A DNA stretch of 64,000 nt. Source: Isochrysis galbana. Its lineage: Eukaryota; Haptophyta; Isochrysidales; Isochrysidaceae. Shown here piece by piece: positions 53,391 to 64,000 of this stretch (its first letter is position 1; every line of letters starts with the position of its first letter). The notes under the pieces were generated by a model. The model had not been told where the DNA came from. It did not search any database and saw only the letters and a program-made list of their open reading frames with translations. The position numbers and the translations under genes are program-made. The stretch is from NCBI GenBank assembly GCA_018136815.1, contig CM030931.1, positions 4,780,148 to 4,844,147 on the forward strand, written 5' to 3'.

Positions 53391-55067
53391 ATGCGGGGCG
53401 CTACGATGCTGCTCGCTGCGGCGCTCGCAGCCGGTGCGAGGAGACTGGCGCCCAGGCCGCCCTGCGCGAGGGTGGCCGTCGCTCGGATGCACCTTGATGC
53501 CTCAATTGCCGGCGGTAGCAAGCGATCTGCTCGAAGGAAACGCGCGGCCGCGAGCGGACAGCGGGGGCCGCTGATCGACCGACGGACTAGCGGCGGTGGC
53601 GTTGTTGCCAAGGATGCGAGCCCTTTGATGGCGGCGCTACGGCAGTGCGTGCGTGAGCGGCAGCCGCTTAAGGCATATGAGCTTTACCAGCCTTCGCTCT
53701 GGGCGAACGCGACAGCATCGCAGGAAGCCTACCCGCCAATCTTGCGTGCGCTGCTCAAGATGCAACGGGTGGATCTCGCCCTTGAGCTGCATCACTCTCA
53801 CACGCGGCGTCATCCAGAGCTTATCGACGCGAATACGTCGTCCGTGCTTTTTGCCCGACTTCTGAAGCGTGGCACCGATCAGGCCAGCGACGGTCTGATC
53901 CAAGCGCGCGAGCTGCTCTCGCAGCTGGACGACTTTTCGTCCAAGTCGTCCAGTCCTTCGGGCTACAATCTCCGAATGGCCATCAGCCACACGATGCTGC
54001 CAGCCCTCGCCTTTGAGCTAATAAGGCGAGGAGAGATCGCAAGCGCCGAGCTGGCTGTCCACCGCACGGTGCAGGAAACGCTTGACTCGCAAGAGGCCGC
54101 ACCACCGCTCGAGAAGCTTAAGGAGCTCATGCGCGAGATGGGCAAGGCACGCTCGTTCACCGGCGTATATTCCTGCCTCGATATCATGCAAGCTGCTGGA
54201 ATTACGCCGGACGCCGAAATGCTTCAGATTATGGTGGACGCACTCGCACGTCGGGTGTGGCTGCTTCCCGCGCGTGCCTGCTTTGCCTACGCATCATCAC
54301 GCCGCGAGGGCGTCCCATATGCACCACGGACGGCGGACCTCCTCTTACCGATCGTCATCATGTGCCCATTCCCTCAGGTAAGCTTCGTCAAGGGCGGCGT
54401 GTCTGTTGAGACTCTTCCAACAAACGGCCTGAAGGAGGTGGCCTTCGTGGGGCGGTCTAATGTAGGCAAGTCATCGCTCGTCAACATGGTGCTCGGGCGC
54501 CGCGCCATTGCGTACACCTCGAAGACTCCCGGGAAGACTCAACAGTACAATTACTTCTTGATCAACGAGGGGATGGACGCCGACTCAGGTGCGTTCCATT
54601 TGGTCGACATGCCTGGTCTCGGATATGCCAAGGTGCCAGCTCCCGCACGCAAGCGGTGGCTCGACTTCTTGGGCTCCTACATGTCAACCCGGCAAGAGCT
54701 CAAATTGGTGGTGCACCTTGTCGATTCGCAAGTTGGTGTACAGGAAACGGATCGGGCCATCATGCACATGGTTGGGGACGCTGTGGCGGCGCGTGACGTA
54801 TATCGCTGGACAGACAGCGAGCGGGAAGGGGAGAGCGAACAACTCGATCAGATCAGATACGCCGTTATTCTTACCAAGGCCGACAAGAACGACGGCAAGG
54901 TCAAGCGCGAGGTGCTCCACCAAGTTAGAGAGACCTTTTTGTCTGCAGGTTGCCCAGAAGACTCACCTATCGTACCCACAAGCTCCAAGTCCAAATATGG
55001 ACGAGATGGGGTGTGGAGGCTGTTTCGTGACATAATGATCCCTTCCGAGCAGGGCAGTCGTGAGTGA
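53391..55067 (+). CDS. Helical-repeat (PPR-like) protein fused to an EngB/YihA GTPase
   Basis: A single exon of 558 codons starts at ATG 53391. The N terminus (MRGATMLLAAALAAGARRLA, then many Arg/Ala/Ser and no acidic residues for 35 residues) looks like an organelle-targeting sequence. Residues ~75-325 are helical and repeat-like (KAYELYQPSLWA, MQRVDLALELHHSHTRR, SCLDIMQAAGITPDAEMLQI, the last being a good PPR-like helix pair). Residues ~335-550 form an EngB GTPase: GRSNVGKSS (G1), TPGKTQQ (G2 region), DMPGLGYA (G3), TKADK (G4) and TSS (G5). Bacterial EngB is about 200 residues and helps assemble the large ribosomal subunit. A fused helical domain would suit an RNA-guided role in organelle ribosome biogenesis, which is inferred. 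Confidence 0.85.
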   Translation: MRGATMLLAAALAAGARRLAPRPPCARVAVARMHLDASIAGGSKRSARRKRAAASGQRGPLIDRRTSGGGVVAKDASPLMAALRQCVRERQPLKAYELYQPSLWANATASQEAYPPILRALLKMQRVDLALELHHSHTRRHPELIDANTSSVLFARLLKRGTDQASDGLIQARELLSQLDDFSSKSSSPSGYNLRMAISHTMLPALAFELIRRGEIASAELAVHRTVQETLDSQEAAPPLEKLKELMREMGKARSFTGVYSCLDIMQAAGITPDAEMLQIMVDALARRVWLLPARACFAYASSRREGVPYAPRTADLLLPIVIMCPFPQVSFVKGGVSVETLPTNGLKEVAFVGRSNVGKSSLVNMVLGRRAIAYTSKTPGKTQQYNYFLINEGMDADSGAFHLVDMPGLGYAKVPAPARKRWLDFLGSYMSTRQELKLVVHLVDSQVGVQETDRAIMHMVGDAVAARDVYRWTDSEREGESEQLDQIRYAVILTKADKNDGKVKREVLHQVRETFLSAGCPEDSPIVPTSSKSKYGRDGVWRLFRDIMIPSEQGSRE

Positions 55068-55700
55068 ATTTACGTGCGGCAGTGCCCTGCGATCACCTCG
55101 GCATTGGATTTTATTTTAGTACTACAATATTGATGCAGAGCGAGAAGCCCGTGTAAGATACTTTAAAAGAAATTCTTGAAGATTCCGGCTAGATTTACTA
55201 GCTACGGGTCCCACCGCTTCCCACTGCCTGACGAGCTCACGCTCGACGGGAAAACACCACTAGACCAAATGGAAGTCGAGCACAGTCACTGACATCACGA
55301 CGGGCCACTGCAAAAGTCGAAGCGCACAACCCGATACTCACGGGACCCACCAACTGGGTAAAAGGCTCCCAATCCCCCCCGGCACATGGGAGCACCTGGC
55401 GAGGATCTATGCCTCACCAATGATCACAAATAAAGAGACGCACCTCCACGTTGAGCACGACGTAGCACTGACGGGCGCATAGGCAAGGCACGGCCAACAG
55501 ATGCTGCAGGCACGGGGAGAAATCGTGTCGCTTTTCTGTAGCCTGGCGGACGAATCACGAACTCTCCGTGTACACCTGCGGGACTGCCCACACCCAATAA
55601 ACATATTCGACGCGCTAAACACACTGACCCGATTTACACCCAGGGGACATAGAACCCGAGAAGAATGCATTAGATCGCTAATCATTAGCATTAGACAACC
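55068..55700 (+). mobile_element. Decayed LINE fragment (ORF2 C-terminal region and inverted tail)
   Basis: CTTGAAGATTCCGG near 55175 is the LINE tail in reverse. It is followed on the plus strand by LTLDGKTPLDQMEVE (near 55242), SLADESRTLRVHLRDCPHP and ALNTLTRFTPRGHRTREECI (55540-55680), in several frames. They match TLDGDTPLDEMGVEQ, NESSTHLGECPRV and KLARYTPRSGRSREEVI of the 33651 ORF. The zinc-knuckle has lost residues. The fragment is inactive. Confidence 0.7.
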
Positions 55701-56867
55701 TACTTTTTATAAGTCGGGGTCGATGGGGGCCTCGCGCCCCCCTCCCTCCATCGTAGATGCAAGGTGAGTGAGCCCGCTGCCTTGCTCCTGCCTGCACCCG
55801 CATTTCGCATTTCCTTTGTGCGCGGTAGTGGTAGTGGTAGTGGTAGTGGTAATGAGAGGGGTTGGCGCGACGCGCGACGCTGCACGCTGCTCTCCGTTGC
55901 GCCGGCGTTGCGGCGTTGCGGCGGCGTTGTTGACGACATGGACGAGGAAGGAGGCACTCGTGCGCGGTGAGATGGACGAGATGACGAGATGTGCACTCCT
56001 GGTCCTAGTCCCATTACCGTCACTCCGCCAGCATTGCTTGCGGGCCTCGCGGATCGCGGATCGCCGATCGGTGGTTATCCAATCGATATCCATTACCATT
56101 GGCCATTAGATATTTTGCTGGATATTTGGGCGAGTAGCCCGGATATAAACTGGCATATCCCAAATGCAAATGGATATTTGGGTGGATTTTACTGGATATT
56201 TTGGCCTACCCCTAAATGACAATGTAGCTGTTTATGGTCTCCGGTTGGTTGGGGTTTATGATCTCCGGCTGAGGCTCGTTCGCAGCAGCCGCGAGCCGCG
56301 AGCAAACAAAGATCGGAGAAGCGCCGGCGCTCCGCACGCTCTTAGTGCCCCGCGCGTTCGCCTTCGTGGTGGTGTGCGGCGGCTGCGGCGCAGCGGGAAC
56401 GTAGAACGTAGCTAACTAGCATGGCAGCGGTAGTAAGTCGGTTGTAGGTGGTTGTGTCGGCCTGGGCTTGCTGTAGTTGATTGAAGTCTTGCATTGCAGT
56501 TGGTGCTTTCTAGTACCCAGACACCAGATAGGCGAATGGATGGACGGTGTTTGTCACCTCTTGACATCGTCGATGCCATTGCCATTGTGCACTTTGCGCC
56601 CGTTCCGAGATCATAGAGCATAACATGTGGTTTATGATCTCCAGCTGAGGCTCATTGATAAGGAATGCCAATGAGACAAATCGCCACAAATGGCGCTCCA
56701 GTGTGGGTGGCAAAAAAAGGCAGGTGGCCCGACCGCCCAAGTTGAGGGTCAATCAAAGGCGCTTATATATCAAAAACAGACGGGAGGGGTGTGAAAAAAA
56801 AGGGGGGGGGGGGGGGGGGATGAGTGGGCTACTTTCGACACAAAAGTGCCCGACTCACCTTCGAGTT
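55701..56867. repeat. Intergenic with short simple repeats, no gene seen
   Basis: (GGTAGT)n near 55825-55850, and GGATATTT repeated several times at 56105-56205. GTTTATGATCTCCGGCTGAG near 56249 recurs as GTTTATGATCTCCAGCTGAG near 56630. A poly-G run lies near 56800-56818. Confidence 0.5.
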
Positions 56868-57960
56868 TCATTGTTTCATTCGCTCGCGGTTTCCCTTCAG
56901 GAAGGTGAGGCCTTGCGATTCAACCGCTTTGACAAGCGCGCTTAGGGTGATTTTTGAGGCTTGAGCGAGGCCGTCCGCCTCGACCACAATGTGGGCGGCG
57001 ACGTCTTGGAGTGCTTCGTAGAGGGCTTTGTGTGAATGAAGAGGTGCCTTTTTTGTTGATTTTCTCGTCGATGGTCGATGGATTCTATGCGGATGCGCAC
57101 GGGGATGTCTTGGCCTAGGACGCGGATGATAGTGTGCTCTCCGTATTTGGCTTGAAATTGTTGCGCGCAATCCTCATTGACTGCTATGTGCCACGGGCCT
57201 CGCGCTGAGCGGGCCCAAAAGTCTGGCTCGGGGTCTACGCCCTCGAGTTCGAGAAGTAGCTCGACGATGGCGGCATACGCCGTCGTGTCCTGAAGGATGA
57301 TGTCTCCGGTTTGGTGGAAGGAGAGTTCGAAGGAGGCGTCGGAGTCTGTGATGTCGTTGTCTTCGTCTGAATCTTGGTCCCGTGAGGCGCGGGCGGGGGT
57401 GACCGTGGTCAGTGTTGAGCGAGTGGGGGCATTGGGTGGAGGGGTCCTGTCATTGTTGTTGTTGTCCCCACGGGGGACGTGTGCGTGTGCATTGTGTGTG
57501 TGGTGAGGTGTGCATGAAGGGGTGTCTCTGGAGCGTATGCTGTTGGCTACAGTGGGGTGTGTGTTGTGCCCATAGGGGCCGCCCGGCCGCGGGCCGCGCT
57601 GCCGGAGCAGCGCGGCCCTTGCCAGGGCGAGAGGGGCCTCTGCCATAAGGCATGCCCAATGGAGAGGTGGCTGCTGGAGCCTGACATTGATGGAAATCTG
57701 CCAGCAGCCTGCTGCTCCCCATGGGGGAGTCCAGCATGGCTGCCATGAGTGGTGTGGCCGGGGCCACGGGCCGTGCGGCGCGACCGGAGTCGCACACACC
57801 TGTTCGGCCTCTGTGTGCGGACGCGGCCGCTTCATCAGCGGCTGCTCCATGGGCGCTGGGGGGGCGCCCTCGGTGGGGGGCCCGAAGGAGAGGGGAGTCG
57901 CGTCGGCCCGCGCTCCATCGCGTCTAAGTATAAACTTAGTTGATTTTCTCAACCCCGAGA
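56868..57960 (-). mobile_element. LINE ORF1-like remnant, frameshifted
   Basis: The minus strand reads a Pro/Thr-rich N terminus. A compact domain follows (TAYAAIVELLLELEGVDPEP, GPWHIAVNEDCAQQFQAKYG, IIRVLGQDIPVRIRIESIDH), and then, in another frame, SHKALYEALQDVAAHIVVEA, ITLSALVKAVESQGLTFL and a stop near 56868. An adaptor-like domain without catalytic motifs after a disordered start is the layout of ORF1 proteins of LINEs. The change of frame near 57070 breaks it. The upstream end overlaps the palindromic tail at 57922-57942, so the first ~100 codons are chimeric. Assignment to the same LINE as the ORF2 pieces is an inference. Confidence 0.5.
57549..57942 (+). mobile_element. Hairpin-tailed element, copy 6 (divergent body)
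   Basis: The end CTAAGTATAAACTTAGTTG (57924-57942) is the family tail with a shortened left arm. The body differs from copies 1-4 apart from similar G/C-rich character. It may be a distinct subfamily or only a tail fragment joined to other DNA. Confidence 0.45.
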
Positions 57961-58587
57961 TGGTCATTTTCTTACCTTAACAAAAATCCTGTTTGACCGC
58001 CATATTTTTTCGGGTGTGAGGTGTGAACCACGCGATGGCTTCTATGGTTTCAAATATTTGTCGGGTGGAGGGGCATCTTGCTATGTGTGTGTGTGTGGAG
58101 TGCTTTCGCGGTGTGCTTGTGTCTTCCGCATAGCTGCACGTTTTCGATGTCGCCGCGGCGAAACGCGAAACGGTTGCGTGTGCCTAGTCTTCTATGTGTG
58201 ATGTGCGGGCCCCTATGTAGCGCACAAGGGGTGGGCCGCAAGGCAGGGTAGGAGGGGGAAAGTTAAGGGAGAAAGGGCGTGGCGTCAAGGTAGTGGGAGT
58301 CGCCCAGAGCCACGTGCGCGAACTTTTAGAAGATTTTTTTCTATATGTGATGTGTTCAAAATGGAGTCATTAATACTTTTTAATTCAACGAGCAAGCCGC
58401 CCACCAAAATTTCCAACAAGTCACCCAAGTGGTACAAGCAACGTGCACGCTCAGATAAGTTCCCTCAAACCATTCGCAAGGAACACTCATTGGTGGCCCA
58501 TTCTGCGTGCCACCTTGCTCAATGAAAATGGATTGCATGGGTGCGCGTGGGTTCCAACAAGGATTTGAGCTCCACACGTGTAGGCTC
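57943..58587. other. Intergenic, no gene seen
   Basis: CCTGTTTGACCGCCATA near 57978 belongs to the short shared motif at 14.6 and 32.1 kb. (TG)n occurs near 58085. This is the 3' flank of the remodeller fusion gene. Confidence 0.4.

Positions 58588-64000
<5,413 letters not shown>

Overview
The window is nuclear DNA from a G+C-rich microbial eukaryote, most likely an alga or a related protist. The evidence is GT-AG introns of about 50 to 340 bases inside recognisable genes, chromatin and cohesion genes (a cohesin SCC3 subunit, a BET bromodomain protein and an ISWI-type remodeller), organelle-type enzymes (ArgJ and the EngB GTPase), and long poly-G/poly-C, CT and GGC tracts. I cannot place the species from sequence alone. 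There is no prokaryotic operon structure, no CRISPR array, and I recognised no rRNA or tRNA gene.

Layout, left to right: SCC3/STAG (194-4431, +); a retroposed element and LINE debris (4.9-6.1 kb); a five-module DNA-repair-like fusion, FHA-WWE-HAD phosphatase-P-loop kinase-aldo/keto reductase (6854-10704, -); a MITE-like inverted repeat, GGC minisatellite and decayed coding fragments (10.9-14.6 kb); a small acidic protein (13637-14086, -); a nucleoside-hydrolase-like protein (15001-16155, +); low-complexity DNA; a crotonase (17711-18646, -); a Harbinger/PIF transposase (18866-20535, +); the acidic 3' end of an unidentified gene (21740-22320, -); a repeat cluster with one element inserted into an ORF (22.5-25 kb); a GOLD-like/SAM protein (25622-29063, +); nested repeats; an EF-hand protein (31067-31799, -); a tandem repeat and a LINE 3' half (33.1-35.3 kb); ArgJ (36919-38444, -); a BET protein (39919-42009, +); LINE and repeat fragments (42.6-44.3 kb); a coiled-coil/Ig-like/PH-like protein (44616-47157, -); a decayed pogo-type DDE transposase (47949-49170, -); a lineage-specific two-exon gene (49661-51475, +); a long CT microsatellite; a helical-repeat-EngB fusion (53391-55067, +); LINE ORF2 and ORF1 remnants (55.2-58.0 kb); and an ISWI-type SNF2 ATPase fused to RCC1, PHD, homeodomain-like and TPR modules (58588-64000, -, running off the right edge).

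The host genes do not form one pathway. Several are unusual fusions, and the most notable are the PNKP-like protein, whose phosphatase motifs have lost their catalytic residues, and the ISWI-RCC1-PHD-TPR protein. The spaces between genes are filled by at least three repeat families. One is a LINE whose 3' end reads cttcagatg and lacks poly(A). Another is a short retroposed element ending in a small palindrome, with 14-16 bp target-site duplications at two copies. The third is a repeat built from units of about 180 bp. Exon boundaries were read by eye from splice consensus, frame and family similarity. No search or alignment program was run.
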